64,000 nt of DNA from Coleofasciculus sp040219735 (GTDB lineage Bacteria; Cyanobacteriota; Cyanobacteriia; Cyanobacteriales; Coleofasciculaceae). Positions 17,464-26,997 of this stretch are shown one piece after another. The translations under genes and the position numbers were made by a program. Numbering within the stretch: the first letter of the stretch is position 1; each line of letters opens with the position of its first letter. A model generated the notes under the pieces. That model had not been told where the DNA came from. It saw only the letters and a program-made list of their open reading frames with translations, and did not search any database. The stretch is taken from assembly GCA_040219735.1 (NCBI GenBank), contig JAVJRX010000063.1. One strand, 5' to 3'.

Positions 17464-18090
17464 ATGGCGTACAGCGATTTTACTACCCTCAGCAAAGTCA
17501 GAACAACATTTAACCTAACTATAAACGAAACCAGCCGCCTTTTTCCTGACATTGCTCCTCTTGAACCCAGCGACTACCTCAAAACCACGCTGCATGAATT
17601 TTTACCTCTTGCTAATGCTATTAACACAGAAAAAGCACGTTCTGAATTAATTATTGCCCCCGTTTTATTAGAAGTCCGGCGACACTTTAACTTTCAAGTC
17701 GGCTTCTTTTCTGGCACAGATTTCAACGTAGACCAAACTGTTGGACTCAATGGATACTGTGATTATATTCTCACCGCTTCCCCAGAAATGTATGAAATAT
17801 ATGCCCCAGTCGTTACCCTTGTAGAAGCTAAGAACGAAAATATTAAAAGTGGTTTAGGACAATGCATTGCTGAAATGGTGGCTGCCCAGCGCTTCAATCA
17901 ACAAAAGGAAATTCCAATTGATGTTATCTATGGCGCTGTTACCACAGGAATGATTTGGAAGTTTATCAAGTTGGTTAATCAAACAGCTTTTATTGATTTA
18001 AACGATTACTTTATTAAAGAAGTTAATCAAATATTAGGAATATTATCGACTCCCTTGGCTCAACATCTATCCCATAGAGATGAGCTGTGA
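17464..18090 (+). CDS. Hypothetical protein with PD-(D/E)XK nuclease-like core
   Basis: A 208-residue protein I do not recognise by name. The segment LNGYCDYILTASPE followed by VTLVEAKNENIKSGLGQC gives an Asp...Glu-x-Lys pattern and a helix (IAEMVAAQRFNQQ) as in restriction-endonuclease-fold proteins, so a nuclease-like fold is plausible. It starts 52 bp behind the CHAT gene. Its last codons (LSHRDEL) overlap, on the opposite strand, a decayed PIN-domain gene, so its C-terminus may have been altered by that junction. Confidence 0.7.
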   Translation: MAYSDFTTLSKVRTTFNLTINETSRLFPDIAPLEPSDYLKTTLHEFLPLANAINTEKARSELIIAPVLLEVRRHFNFQVGFFSGTDFNVDQTVGLNGYCDYILTASPEMYEIYAPVVTLVEAKNENIKSGLGQCIAEMVAAQRFNQQKEIPIDVIYGAVTTGMIWKFIKLVNQTAFIDLNDYFIKEVNQILGILSTPLAQHLSHRDEL

Positions 18091-18234
18091 ACTCATCCAC
18101 CATGCCATCGACATCGACTCCTGCCGCGCGCGATCGACTTCTGCACGACTTCTGCCCAGTTTACACTTGATATCACCGACTCGGTTAACCTTCAGATAAG
18201 CCAGCAACGTCGAAGCATCCAAAACGACTGTCAT
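18067..18234 (-). pseudogene. PIN-domain (VapC-type) toxin remnant
   Basis: The start MTVVLDASTLLAYLKV is a textbook PIN N-terminus with the first catalytic Asp. After a deletion the second block appears in another frame, VISSVNWAEVVQKSIARG, and then in a third frame VDVDGMVDEFTAHLYGI. Two shifts plus an internal deletion make it non-functional. The 3' part is lost against the nuclease-fold gene. The start overlaps the antitoxin stop as ATGA. Confidence 0.8.
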
Positions 18235-18465
18235 TCTGTAGCTTCCTTTTTCGCGGCTTCGCAACGTTCAGCGATCAACTCATCGACTAAACGGCGATTT
18301 TTGGACACCTGTGCGAACCGTGCCTTCAATTGTTGCTTAATCGTCTCCGGCTTTTCCAGTACCAACCGCCTCCCTGCTCACGAGCAATCAGCCTATCCCC
18401 TTCCTCAAATCCCAATAACCGCCACAACGCCACCGGAATTACCAACCACGCCTCAACTGCACGTC
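18231..18465 (-). pseudogene. AbrB/MazE-type antitoxin remnant paired with the PIN gene
   Basis: On the minus strand WLVIPVALWRLLGFEEGDRL followed by IAREQGG is a SpoVT/AbrB-type DNA-binding core. A frameshift near 18368 moves the reading to LVLEKPETIKQQLKARFAQV and then SKNRRLVDELIAERCEAAKK, ending at a TGA that overlaps the toxin ATG. The N-terminal codons are not clear. The pair is a decayed VapBC-like toxin-antitoxin locus. Beyond it, 18466-19029 holds no gene I can support. Confidence 0.75.
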
Positions 18466-19029
18466 TCAACTGCTAGGATGGGAAGCAATACGCTAGACTA
18501 AGGTTTACGTCATACCGATGTTCCCCACCCATCTAGATGGTTGTTGTTTTAAGCCATTTGGATCACTTGGCTAATATCCTAAATCATGCCATTGGGGATT
18601 GCCATAGCCAAGTATTTTCGATAAGATTAGTCTCCCCATCGAAAGAGCTTCATTTTAGAACCAAAGTTGCTGACCCTTCTGGGTCTGCAGTTTAGTGGCT
18701 GATGCTACTCCGTCTGCCAACCGTATATATAAAAATATTAGGACAACCACGCCAACTGGACACGAGATGACTCACACAATGATCACTAGAGAGCGAATTA
18801 ACGTCAATTATTTCTGTATTTTTCAGTTTTTCAATGGAACTGGCGATGACGTAGCCGACTTGGATAGAACTGAGATTTTGCCGCACTGGTAATCAATGTC
18901 TAGTTACCGTAAGGTGGGCGAGAACAACTAACGATAAGACAAGGGTTTCAAGATTTATACCCCTTGCCAACCTTACCTCTAATGACGAATGACCAATAAC
19001 GAATGACCAATAACACCAGGAACTATATT

Positions 19030-22000
19030 ATGACAAACAGGAGCATCAACCTAAATCAACAGCATCAATCTTGGAATCGAGACGATGTAGCCTATCCAGG
19101 ACAACGATGGTTAGTTGAAGAACGGGATGCTTGCGGCGTTGGCTTTATCGCCTCAGTCGCAGGTGTCGCTAGCCATGAACTGATTGAACAGGCACTTTCT
19201 GCTTTAACCTGTTTAGAACATCGCGGCGGCTGTAGCGCTGACCGAGATTCGGGTGACGGCGCTGGCTTAATGACGGCTATTCCTTGGGGCTTGTTTACGT
19301 CTTGGTTTGAGGAAGAAGGAATCACCATGCCACCAACCGATCAGTTGGCGGTGGGTATGGTATTTTTACCCCAAGATGGGACATTGGCGACTAAAGTGCG
19401 GGAAATTGTTGCCGGAGTCTTTAAACAAAACGGTTTTACTGTATTGGGTTGGCGTGTCGTTCCCCTAAACGAGTCGGTTGTTGGACCCCAAGCCCTAGAC
19501 AATCAACCACACATTGAGCAAATTATTGTTAGCTGCCCCAATCAGCCTGGGGATGATCGGGAACGTCTCCTTTATAAGACACGCCGTCGCATCGGCAATG
19601 CTTTAGAAGCGGATGGCACCCTCCATTGGTCCGATGATTTATATATTTGCTCCCTATCGAGTCGCACAATTGTCTATAAAGGCATGGTGCGTTCGGCGGT
19701 ACTGGGTGAATTTTATCTGGACTTAAAACATCCTGAATTTCAAAGCCCCTTTGCTGTTTATCATCGCCGTTTTAGTACCAATACTCTACCCAAATGGCCC
19801 CTAGCGCAACCGATGCGGTTATTGGGACATAATGGGGAAATTAATACCCTGCTGGGTAATATTAACTGGATGAAGGCAAGGGAGGCGGATTTATCGCATC
19901 CGGTATGGGGGAATGAAATCGAAGATCTCAAGCCCACCGTTGATCCGGATAATAGTGACTCAGCTACTCTAGATAATATCTTTGAGTTACTCGTGCGATC
20001 GCGTCGCTCTCCTTTGGAAGCCTTGATGATCATGGTTCCCGAAGCGTACAAAAATCAACCGGATTTGCAGGATCATCCAGAAATTGTTGATTTTTACGAA
20101 TATTACAGTGGCATTCAAGAACCTTGGGATGGTCCGGCGCTGTTAGTCTTTAGTGATGGTCAAGTGGTGGGTGCAACCCTAGACCGGAATGGACTGCGAC
20201 CTGCCCGTTATAGTATTACTCGGAATGGTTATGTCGTCGTCGCCTCAGAAGCTGGAGTCGTAGACTTACCCGAAGCGGAAATCGTGGAAAAGGGTAGACT
20301 AGGACCTGGACAGATGATTGCTGTGGATTTAGCCAACCACGAAATTCTCAAAAACTGGGAGATCAAACAGCGAGTTGCCCAACGCTTACCCTACGGAGAC
20401 TGGCTAAAACAGCATCGTCAGGTTTTATCCTCTCAACCTTTTACGGATAATCCCCAACTAGACGCCCAGACGTTACTACAGCAGCAAACCGCCTTTGGTT
20501 ATACGGCTGAGGATTTGGATATGATCCTGGAACCGATGACCACTCAAGGGAAAGAAGCCACGTTTTGTATGGGGGATGATACTCCCTTAGCCATTCTCTC
20601 CGATAAGCCACGTTTGCTTTATGACTATTTTAAACAGCGCTTTGCCCAGGTAACCAATCCACCGATTGACCCCTTGCGGGAAAGCCTGGTTATGTCCTTG
20701 AGTATAGAACTGGGTCAACGGGGTAATCTGCTAGATGCCAAACCAGAGTATGCCCAACTGCTGAAACTGAAAACCCCTGTGCTGAATGAAGTGGAGTTAA
20801 ATGCGGTAAAAACCTCTGGATTTGCCACCACAGAACTCTCAACTTTATTTGAAATTAGCGCAGGTCCGGATGGGCTAAAAAATGCCATTGACCAATTGTG
20901 TGACCAAGCCGATCAAGCTGTGAAATCTGGCTCAAAAGTCCTGATTTTGAGCGATAAAATTGGCGGGGGTGTGGGTGAAACAACCAGTTATATTCCCCCG
21001 TTATTAGCAGTCGGGGCGGTTCACCATCATCTGATTCGCGAAGGGTTGCGGATGAAAGCATCCCTAATTGTGGAAACGGCACAATGTTGGAGTACTCATC
21101 ATTTTGCTTGTTTAATTGGTTATGGGGCTTCAGCAATTCATCCCTATTTGGCATTGGAATCCGTGCGTCAGTGGTGGTCTAATCCCAAGACGCAGAAACT
21201 GATGGATCGGGGTAAAATTGAGCCGCTGACGATTGAAGAGGCACAGAAAAATTACCGTAAGGCGGTGGAAGCGGGTTTATTGAAAATCCTCTCTAAAATG
21301 GGGATTTCTTTACTGTCGTCTTACCAAGGGGCGCAGATTTTTGAAGCCCTAGGAATTGGTGCAGAGGTATTAGATTTAGCCTTTCGCGGTACAACCTCCC
21401 GCTTGGGTGGTTTGAATTTGGCAGAATTGGCACAGGAAGTGATGGCTTTCCATCAACGGGCGTTCCCCGATTTGACGGGTAAGAAACTGGAAAATTTTGG
21501 CTTTATCCAGTATCGTCCCGGTGGGGAATATCACATGAATAGCCCGGAGATGGCAAAGGCGCTGCATAAAGCCGTGGCGTCTTTTAAGGGTCAAGGTTCG
21601 TCGGTCAAAAACTCAAACGGCAAAACCGACAACGAACAGACAGCCTATGACCACTATGAGGTCTATAAAAAATACCTCAAAGAGCGCCCAGTCACGGCGT
21701 TACGGGATTTGTTAGACTTCAGGAGCGATCGCGCCCCTATCCCGATCGAGGAGGTAGAACCTGTCGCTGAGATTGTCCAGCGCTTCTGTACCGGTGCGAT
21801 GTCCTTGGGTTCCCTGTCGCGGGAAGCACATGAAACCTTGGCAATTGCCATGAATCGGATTGGCGGGAAGTCAAATTCCGGTGAAGGTGGGGAAGACCCC
21901 GTTCGGTTTAAAATCCTGGATGATGTGGATGATCAAGGAAATTCGCCCACATTGCCTCATCTTAAAGGGCTGCGAAATGGGGATACAGCGAGTTCTGCGA

Positions 22001-23736
22001 CCAAACAGGTAGCCTCAGGGCGCTTTGGTGTAACGCCAGAGTACCTGATGAGTGGCAAACAATTGGAAATTAAAATGGCTCAGGGTGCGAAACCCGGAGA
22101 AGGGGGACAGTTACCGGGGAAAAAGGTGAGTCCTTATATTGCTATGCTGCGGCGCTCTAAAGCTGGTGTACCGCTGATTTCACCACCCCCCCACCACGAT
22201 ATCTATTCGATTGAAGACCTCGCCCAACTGATTTTTGACCTGCATCAAATTAATCCAGAGGCGAAGGTGTCGGTAAAATTGGTAGCAGAAATTGGCATTG
22301 GTACGATCGCAGCGGGTGTGGCTAAGGCAAATGCTGATGTGATCCAAATTTCTGGTCATGATGGTGGAACCGGCGCATCTCCCTTAAGTTCGATTAAACA
22401 TGCGGGTGTTCCTTGGGAATTGGGTGTCACTGAGGTACATCGAGCGCTGATGAGGAATCAATTGCGCGATCGCGTGATTTTACGGGCAGATGGCGGCTTC
22501 AAAACCGGCTGGGATGTAGTCATGGCGGCGTTAATGGGCGCGGAAGAATATGGCTTTGGTTCTGTGGCGATGATTGCTGAAGGCTGTATCATGGCGCGAA
22601 TTTGTCACACGAATAACTGTCCGGTTGGGGTGGCGACACAGCAGGATCATTTGCGGAAGCGGTTTATCGGGATACCAGATCATGTGGTCAACTTTTTCTA
22701 CTTTGTTGCCGAAGAAGTGCGATCGCTCCTGGCACGGTTAGGGTATCGTAAGTTAGACGAGGTAATCGGTCGGGCGGATTTATTGCAGCAACGAGAGGAT
22801 GTGGCGTTAACTAAGACGTCCACCGTATCGGTGAAATGCTTAACTGATTTACCCGATACGCGCACAGATCGTTCCTTCCTCAACCATGAGCAGGTTCATA
22901 GTAATGGATCGGTTCTCGATGATCAGCTATTGGCTAATCCAGAGATTCAAGCCTGCATCGCCAACCAAGGTACAATCACCAAAGACGTAGCGGTATTGAA
23001 TACTGATCGCAGTGTCGGGACACGTCTAGCGGGCGCGATCGCGAAAAAATACGGCAATAATGGCTTTGAAGGGCAAATTACCCTCAACTTCAAGGGCGCA
23101 GCCGGACAAAGCTTTGGTGCCTTTAATTTACCTGGAATCACCCTACGCCTAGTTGGGGAAGCCAATGATTATGTGGGTAAAGGGATGCATGGGGGTGAAA
23201 TTATTATCACGCCTCCGAGGGAGGTGACATACGACCCAGCAGAAAACGTGATTGTCGGTAATACCTGCCTCTACGGTGCCACAGGCGGTACTTTATTTGC
23301 CAATGGCTGGGCGGGTGAACGATTCGGCGTCCGCAATTCTAAAGGTCAAGCCGTGATAGAAGGCGCTGGCGATCACTGCTGTGAATACATGACAGGTGGT
23401 GTGATTGTGGTTTTAGGTCGTGTCGGGCGCAATGTCGGTGCGGGGATGACTGGAGGGTTAGCCTACTTCTTGGATGAAAATGGTCAATTCCCCGCAAAAG
23501 TCAACCCCGAAATTGTGAAGATGCAACGGGTAACCACATCGGCTGGGGAACAGCAGCTAAAAGCCCTGATTCAAGCCCATGTTGACCGCACCGGAAGTGC
23601 TAAAGCCAAGACAATTCTGGAAAATTGGTCGGACTTCTTACCGAAATTCTGGCAAGTGGTGCCACCCTCGGAGGAAGATACCCCAGAAGCCAATCCCGAT
23701 GCGGTGGCACAACGGGAGTTAAGTCCAGTTCAATAA
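19030..23736 (+). CDS. gltS: Ferredoxin-dependent glutamate synthase large subunit
   Basis: About 1568 residues. It makes two glutamate from glutamine and 2-oxoglutarate with electrons from ferredoxin, the central step of ammonium assimilation with glutamine synthetase. It starts with a short propeptide ahead of the catalytic Cys (ERDACGVGF, about residue 35), giving the type II amidotransferase domain. Then come the central domain, the FMN-binding synthase domain (GEGGEDPVRFK; SGHDGGTGASPLSSIKHAG) and the 3Fe-4S cluster cysteines in CIMARICHTNNCPVGV. A C-terminal beta-helix GXXGXG region follows (GAAGQSFGAF...GATGGTLFANG). I prefer the ATG at 19030, preceded by CAGGAAC; the frame is open from 19003, but that ATG lies in a degenerate repeat of GACCAATAAC units. 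No NtcA box was recognised upstream. Confidence 0.97.
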   Translation: MTNRSINLNQQHQSWNRDDVAYPGQRWLVEERDACGVGFIASVAGVASHELIEQALSALTCLEHRGGCSADRDSGDGAGLMTAIPWGLFTSWFEEEGITMPPTDQLAVGMVFLPQDGTLATKVREIVAGVFKQNGFTVLGWRVVPLNESVVGPQALDNQPHIEQIIVSCPNQPGDDRERLLYKTRRRIGNALEADGTLHWSDDLYICSLSSRTIVYKGMVRSAVLGEFYLDLKHPEFQSPFAVYHRRFSTNTLPKWPLAQPMRLLGHNGEINTLLGNINWMKAREADLSHPVWGNEIEDLKPTVDPDNSDSATLDNIFELLVRSRRSPLEALMIMVPEAYKNQPDLQDHPEIVDFYEYYSGIQEPWDGPALLVFSDGQVVGATLDRNGLRPARYSITRNGYVVVASEAGVVDLPEAEIVEKGRLGPGQMIAVDLANHEILKNWEIKQRVAQRLPYGDWLKQHRQVLSSQPFTDNPQLDAQTLLQQQTAFGYTAEDLDMILEPMTTQGKEATFCMGDDTPLAILSDKPRLLYDYFKQRFAQVTNPPIDPLRESLVMSLSIELGQRGNLLDAKPEYAQLLKLKTPVLNEVELNAVKTSGFATTELSTLFEISAGPDGLKNAIDQLCDQADQAVKSGSKVLILSDKIGGGVGETTSYIPPLLAVGAVHHHLIREGLRMKASLIVETAQCWSTHHFACLIGYGASAIHPYLALESVRQWWSNPKTQKLMDRGKIEPLTIEEAQKNYRKAVEAGLLKILSKMGISLLSSYQGAQIFEALGIGAEVLDLAFRGTTSRLGGLNLAELAQEVMAFHQRAFPDLTGKKLENFGFIQYRPGGEYHMNSPEMAKALHKAVASFKGQGSSVKNSNGKTDNEQTAYDHYEVYKKYLKERPVTALRDLLDFRSDRAPIPIEEVEPVAEIVQRFCTGAMSLGSLSREAHETLAIAMNRIGGKSNSGEGGEDPVRFKILDDVDDQGNSPTLPHLKGLRNGDTASSATKQVASGRFGVTPEYLMSGKQLEIKMAQGAKPGEGGQLPGKKVSPYIAMLRRSKAGVPLISPPPHHDIYSIEDLAQLIFDLHQINPEAKVSVKLVAEIGIGTIAAGVAKANADVIQISGHDGGTGASPLSSIKHAGVPWELGVTEVHRALMRNQLRDRVILRADGGFKTGWDVVMAALMGAEEYGFGSVAMIAEGCIMARICHTNNCPVGVATQQDHLRKRFIGIPDHVVNFFYFVAEEVRSLLARLGYRKLDEVIGRADLLQQREDVALTKTSTVSVKCLTDLPDTRTDRSFLNHEQVHSNGSVLDDQLLANPEIQACIANQGTITKDVAVLNTDRSVGTRLAGAIAKKYGNNGFEGQITLNFKGAAGQSFGAFNLPGITLRLVGEANDYVGKGMHGGEIIITPPREVTYDPAENVIVGNTCLYGATGGTLFANGWAGERFGVRNSKGQAVIEGAGDHCCEYMTGGVIVVLGRVGRNVGAGMTGGLAYFLDENGQFPAKVNPEIVKMQRVTTSAGEQQLKALIQAHVDRTGSAKAKTILENWSDFLPKFWQVVPPSEEDTPEANPDAVAQRELSPVQ

Positions 23737-23742
23737 AACCTC

Positions 23743-23770
23743 GTAGAGACGTTGCATGCAACGTCTCTAC
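23743..23770. repeat. Perfect 28-bp palindrome behind gltS
   Basis: GTAGAGACGTTGCA followed by its exact reverse complement. It sits 6 bp behind the gltS stop. It could act as a bidirectional mRNA 3'-end hairpin but has no T-tract. Relatives: 6841, 44383, 46326, 52319 and 60907. Confidence 0.85.
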
Positions 23771-23791
23771 AGTTCCCGAATGCTAGAACCG

Positions 23792-23877
23792 TCAAGTTTT
23801 CACCAATCCTTTTTGAATCGCCAGAACAGCGGCTTGGGTGCGATCGCGCACGTCTAATTTTTGTAAAATGGCATGAA
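23792..23877 (-). pseudogene. 3' fragment of a second NarL/LuxR-type response regulator
   Basis: An 82-bp block (23796-23877) matches 24661-24742, the end of the intact regulator gene, with only four differences. It encodes the same peptide, HAILQKLDVRDRTQAAVLAI plus QKGLVKT, and its own stop. All four differences are synonymous. The upstream rest of the gene is gone, replaced at 23878 by unrelated sequence and the Uma2 gene. Confidence 0.85.
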
Positions 23878-23890
23878 AAATCACAAATCT

Positions 23891-24604
23891 TCAATCCACT
23901 TGCTCCGGGTCAATACCCAACTCTCTCAACCGCTGTGCCAACCTTTCTGCCCGTTGTCGTTCAGCTTCTGCCCGTTGTTCAGCGTCTTGGACTCGTTGTT
24001 GAGCCTTTTCTAGGCGTCGTTGAATCTCCACATAACTGGCAAATGGGTTCCCATCAGGACGATAAAGCTGCAACTGTTCCCCAGACAAATCAAAGCGAAT
24101 ACCCAGTCGGGGACTCACCCAATTATTCATCTCGTCAATTACATCCAAACGAGACTCAGAACGCAACCAACCACTCAAATCATTTTTATCCGGATCATAC
24201 AGATAGTATTCCTCAACACCATAGCGATCGTAAAAGACCTGCTTCTTATTCATTTCCGTTAAGGTATTACCAGGAGAGAGAATTTCAAACACTACCTGCG
24301 GCGCGATATTCCCCTCATTCCACTGCTGGTAGGAACCTCTATCGCCCTTGGTAACACCAAAGACAATCATCAAATCAGGGGCTTGACGAATTTTATTATT
24401 TCCTTGAACGGGATACCATAACAAATCCCCCGCAACAAACACATTGGCATCATCAGCGAAGAGCCACTCTAAATTGTAGTAGATGATCGTAATCCAGCGA
24501 AATTGCTTGGTATTGTCTGCCATCGGTTGACCATCACTTTCCGGGTAAATGACATCTTCTTTTGTCTGATCCTCTAGTCGAAAAACCATAACCCTACTCT
24601 CCAT
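23891..24604 (-). CDS. Uma2-family (DUF820) PD-(D/E)XK-fold protein with C-terminal coiled coil
   Basis: A 237-residue Uma2 protein. The core shows APDLMIVFGVTKGDR (Asp), PQVVFEILSPGNTLTEMNKK (Glu) and YGVEEYYLYDPDKNDLSGWL. Residues of about 190-235 form a charged coiled coil (RRLEKAQQRVQDAEQRAEAE), a common C-terminal extension in this family. The molecular role is unknown. It lies between a regulator fragment and the intact regulator gene on the same strand, and looks inserted between them. Confidence 0.88.
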   Translation of the reverse strand: MESRVMVFRLEDQTKEDVIYPESDGQPMADNTKQFRWITIIYYNLEWLFADDANVFVAGDLLWYPVQGNNKIRQAPDLMIVFGVTKGDRGSYQQWNEGNIAPQVVFEILSPGNTLTEMNKKQVFYDRYGVEEYYLYDPDKNDLSGWLRSESRLDVIDEMNNWVSPRLGIRFDLSGEQLQLYRPDGNPFASYVEIQRRLEKAQQRVQDAEQRAEAERQRAERLAQRLRELGIDPEQVD

Positions 24605-24656
24605 TCAAGACTGTCTAAGGCTGCTAGTTGAGAAGCGATCGCTTTATTTTAGACAG

Positions 24657-25310
24657 TTACGTTTTCACTAATCCTTTTTGAATTGCCAGAACAGCAGCTT
24701 GGGTGCGATCGCGCACGTCCAATTTTTGTAAAATGGCATGAACATGAACCCTGACTGTCCCTGTGGCAATATGTAGGAGTTCCCCAATTTCTTGATTACT
24801 CTTACCCGCCGCAATCAGCGCCAGAATTTCCTGTTCCCGCTGAGTCAGAGGATTGGCGGACGATTCATCAGTAGATTGGGCAACCTCCGGAGTTTGTTCT
24901 CCCACAGCGGCGCGAATTTCACTGGTACTGGTTTTGTCCCACCACGACGCCCCCACCGCCACAGAACGCAGTGCTAAGATTAATACTTCTGCTTCAATGC
25001 CTTTGAGACAGTATCCAGAAGCCCCCGCTGCAATTAGCCGCTCAATTAGAGGTTTCTGGGAATGAGAGGTTAAAACTAAAATCGGTAATTCTGGATGTTG
25101 CTGCTTAATTTGACGGCAAGCTTCCACACCACCAATTCCTGGTAGTCCCACATCCAACAGTACAGCATCGGGTAGATACTGATTGGTTAATTCCACCGCC
25201 GTCTCGCCATCTACCGCCTCTGCGACAATTTCTAATCCGGGTTCTTGCTGCAATCGCGTCGATAGTCCTAAGCGGAACAGTTCATCATCTTCTACGAGTA
25301 GAATTCGCAT
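24657..25310 (-). CDS. NarL/FixJ-type response regulator
   Basis: A 217-residue regulator: receiver domain 1-120 with acidic pocket VEDDE and phosphorylation Asp53 (AVLLDVGLPG), a variable linker, and a LuxR-type helix-turn-helix 155-215 (PLTQREQEILALIAAGKSNQ, TVRVHVHAILQKL). It probably pairs with the histidine kinase 304 bp ahead on the same strand; a palindromic MITE-like element lies between the two. Target genes unknown. Confidence 0.93.
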   Translation of the reverse strand: MRILLVEDDELFRLGLSTRLQQEPGLEIVAEAVDGETAVELTNQYLPDAVLLDVGLPGIGGVEACRQIKQQHPELPILVLTSHSQKPLIERLIAAGASGYCLKGIEAEVLILALRSVAVGASWWDKTSTSEIRAAVGEQTPEVAQSTDESSANPLTQREQEILALIAAGKSNQEIGELLHIATGTVRVHVHAILQKLDVRDRTQAAVLAIQKGLVKT

Positions 25311-25493
25311 TCGTTATCAATGGATAATTAATAATTGATAATTGACAATTGATTCATTGGGTCTAAGACCTCTTCGTTTACGAAGAAATTTAAAAAGATT
25401 TTCATTAATTTCAATCCTCTTCTTTTAAGGAGAGGTCATTATCCATTGTTCATTATCCATTGTCAATTTGTGAATTGTCATTTGTTTATGTCA

Positions 25494-25607
25494 TACCAAA
25501 TCCGCCTTTATTGCTCCCTGTAAGAGGCGATTGAAATCGCTGCTATACAAACAAAGTCCGCCTGCGCGGACTGGGTTATAACGGGGGTAGCTAACCCTGA
25601 TTTGGTA
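25494..25607. mobile_element. MITE-like element, TACCAAATC ends, 114 bp
   Basis: Inverted ends TACCAAATC (25494-25502) and GATTTGGTA (25599-25607). Inside are GCGATTGAAATCGC and AGTCCGCCTGCGCGGACT, two further palindromes. The pattern is familiar from dispersed cyanobacterial MITEs. It lies between the kinase and the regulator. The rest of 25311-25493 is a low-complexity run of ATTGATAATTG / ATTATCCATTG-type units without a gene. Confidence 0.65.
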
Positions 25608-25614
25608 TTATTCA

Positions 25615-26718
25615 TCATTCGTCTTTAACATAAGCAGGCAGTTGAAACCCAAACAGCGCTCCTTTTGGTTTTCGGTTCTCTGCCCAAATTGTACCGCCAT
25701 GGGCTTCAATAATCTGCCTCGTCAGGTATAGTCCTAGTCCCGAACCTGTGGCTTGGCGATTGGTGTGTCCTTGATAAAATCGCTCGAATAGGTGAGGTAA
25801 TTCTTCCTCTGTAATGCCTTGTCCGCTGTCAAGCATCCTGACAACTTGATACTCTCCCAAGGATGCCAGTCTCACTTCGACTTTGCCGCCACGGGGGGAA
25901 TGGTTGATGGCATTAACGAGTAAATTGGCAAACACTCGCTGCAATTGTAAAGCATCCCCATTCACCCATAAAGAACGGCGAAAGTCCGATTCACTATGAT
26001 TCAAGAGGATATGTACCCGACGGCTGGCGGCTAAATCGGTGAAGGTGGCAATCACTTCCTCTGCTAACGCGACTAAATTTACAGGTTGGCGTTGGAGTTT
26101 TAGCCCCTCGGCATCATTACGATAAACATCCAGCAACGTCTGGATGAGTTGTAATGAAGCATGATGAGACCGATTCATCATCCTCAGCACTTTTTCTTGA
26201 GGTGGCGTTATCGTGCCAAATTGACCACCCTCAAACAATTTTATCGTTTCAATCGCTCCCAAGAGGGGGGTTTTCAGGTCATGGGTGAGAGTAGACACAA
26301 AATCTTCGCGAATACTGGCGAGTTGGGTTTGGGCTTGCAACTGGGCTTTGTGTCGCGCGATCGCTTCTTCATAGCGGCGGTTGCGATCGCTTAACCAACC
26401 TGTCGCGACTAATGCCATCACCGCAATGAATCGATTGGCGACTGTTGCTGGATTGGTTAATTCTAAAGTGGGAACCACCAGATTTAAAAGCGTTAGCACA
26501 GAGGCTATCAGCGTGACTTGCAGGGTTGCTGAACGATTTAAGCGGGGGTTCGCCAGCAAAATTGGTCCGGTGTACAGATAGCCAAACACGTAGTCTGAGG
26601 GTGTGGCATACTCCAAGGCAATCACCACAGCAAACGTCCCAGCTATCAGCCAACAGGTTTTGTGGTACTGGTTTTGAGGGAAAAATTTCGGTTTTAGAGC
26701 CAGTAATCGGCGCAACAT
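25615..26718 (-). CDS. Membrane sensor histidine kinase
   Basis: A 367-residue kinase. Residues 22-108 hold about three to four membrane segments (WLIAGTFAVVIALEY; LQVTLIASVLTLLNLVV; FIAVMALVATGWL) without a large external loop. HisKA follows with phospho-acceptor His146 in STLTHDLKTPL. The HATPase_c domain shows NLLVNAINHSPRGGKV (N box), MLDSGQGITEEELPHLFERF (G1/F) and TGSGLGLYLTRQIIEAHGG (G2). It is the likely partner of the NarL-type regulator behind it. Signal unknown. Confidence 0.93.
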   Translation of the reverse strand: MLRRLLALKPKFFPQNQYHKTCWLIAGTFAVVIALEYATPSDYVFGYLYTGPILLANPRLNRSATLQVTLIASVLTLLNLVVPTLELTNPATVANRFIAVMALVATGWLSDRNRRYEEAIARHKAQLQAQTQLASIREDFVSTLTHDLKTPLLGAIETIKLFEGGQFGTITPPQEKVLRMMNRSHHASLQLIQTLLDVYRNDAEGLKLQRQPVNLVALAEEVIATFTDLAASRRVHILLNHSESDFRRSLWVNGDALQLQRVFANLLVNAINHSPRGGKVEVRLASLGEYQVVRMLDSGQGITEEELPHLFERFYQGHTNRQATGSGLGLYLTRQIIEAHGGTIWAENRKPKGALFGFQLPAYVKDE

Positions 26719-26997
26719 TATAATTCGCTTTGTTTATTTTATCCAAGCCTATCGATTACTCCTAATCTAGCCTAAACTTAGTGTTCAGATATCAACTATA
26801 TCTCCAAGTATATATCTTTAATTAGACCCAGATATTCATTAAATATAAATCCGCATATAATCCGATAAATTTAAGCCATTATTGAAAAAACAAATAAATT
26901 TATACTCGATGGATGATGTGCATTTTCTTCTCAGCGTTAATAATTAAATTATTGAAAACTCGCTCACCGTTCCCAGAACAGCTATCGATGCAAAACC

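Noticed and set aside
18692..18892. Overlapping ~64-codon frames on both strands ahead of gltS
   Set aside because: Neither has a ribosome site or family; open frames on both strands of a short stretch are likely chance.
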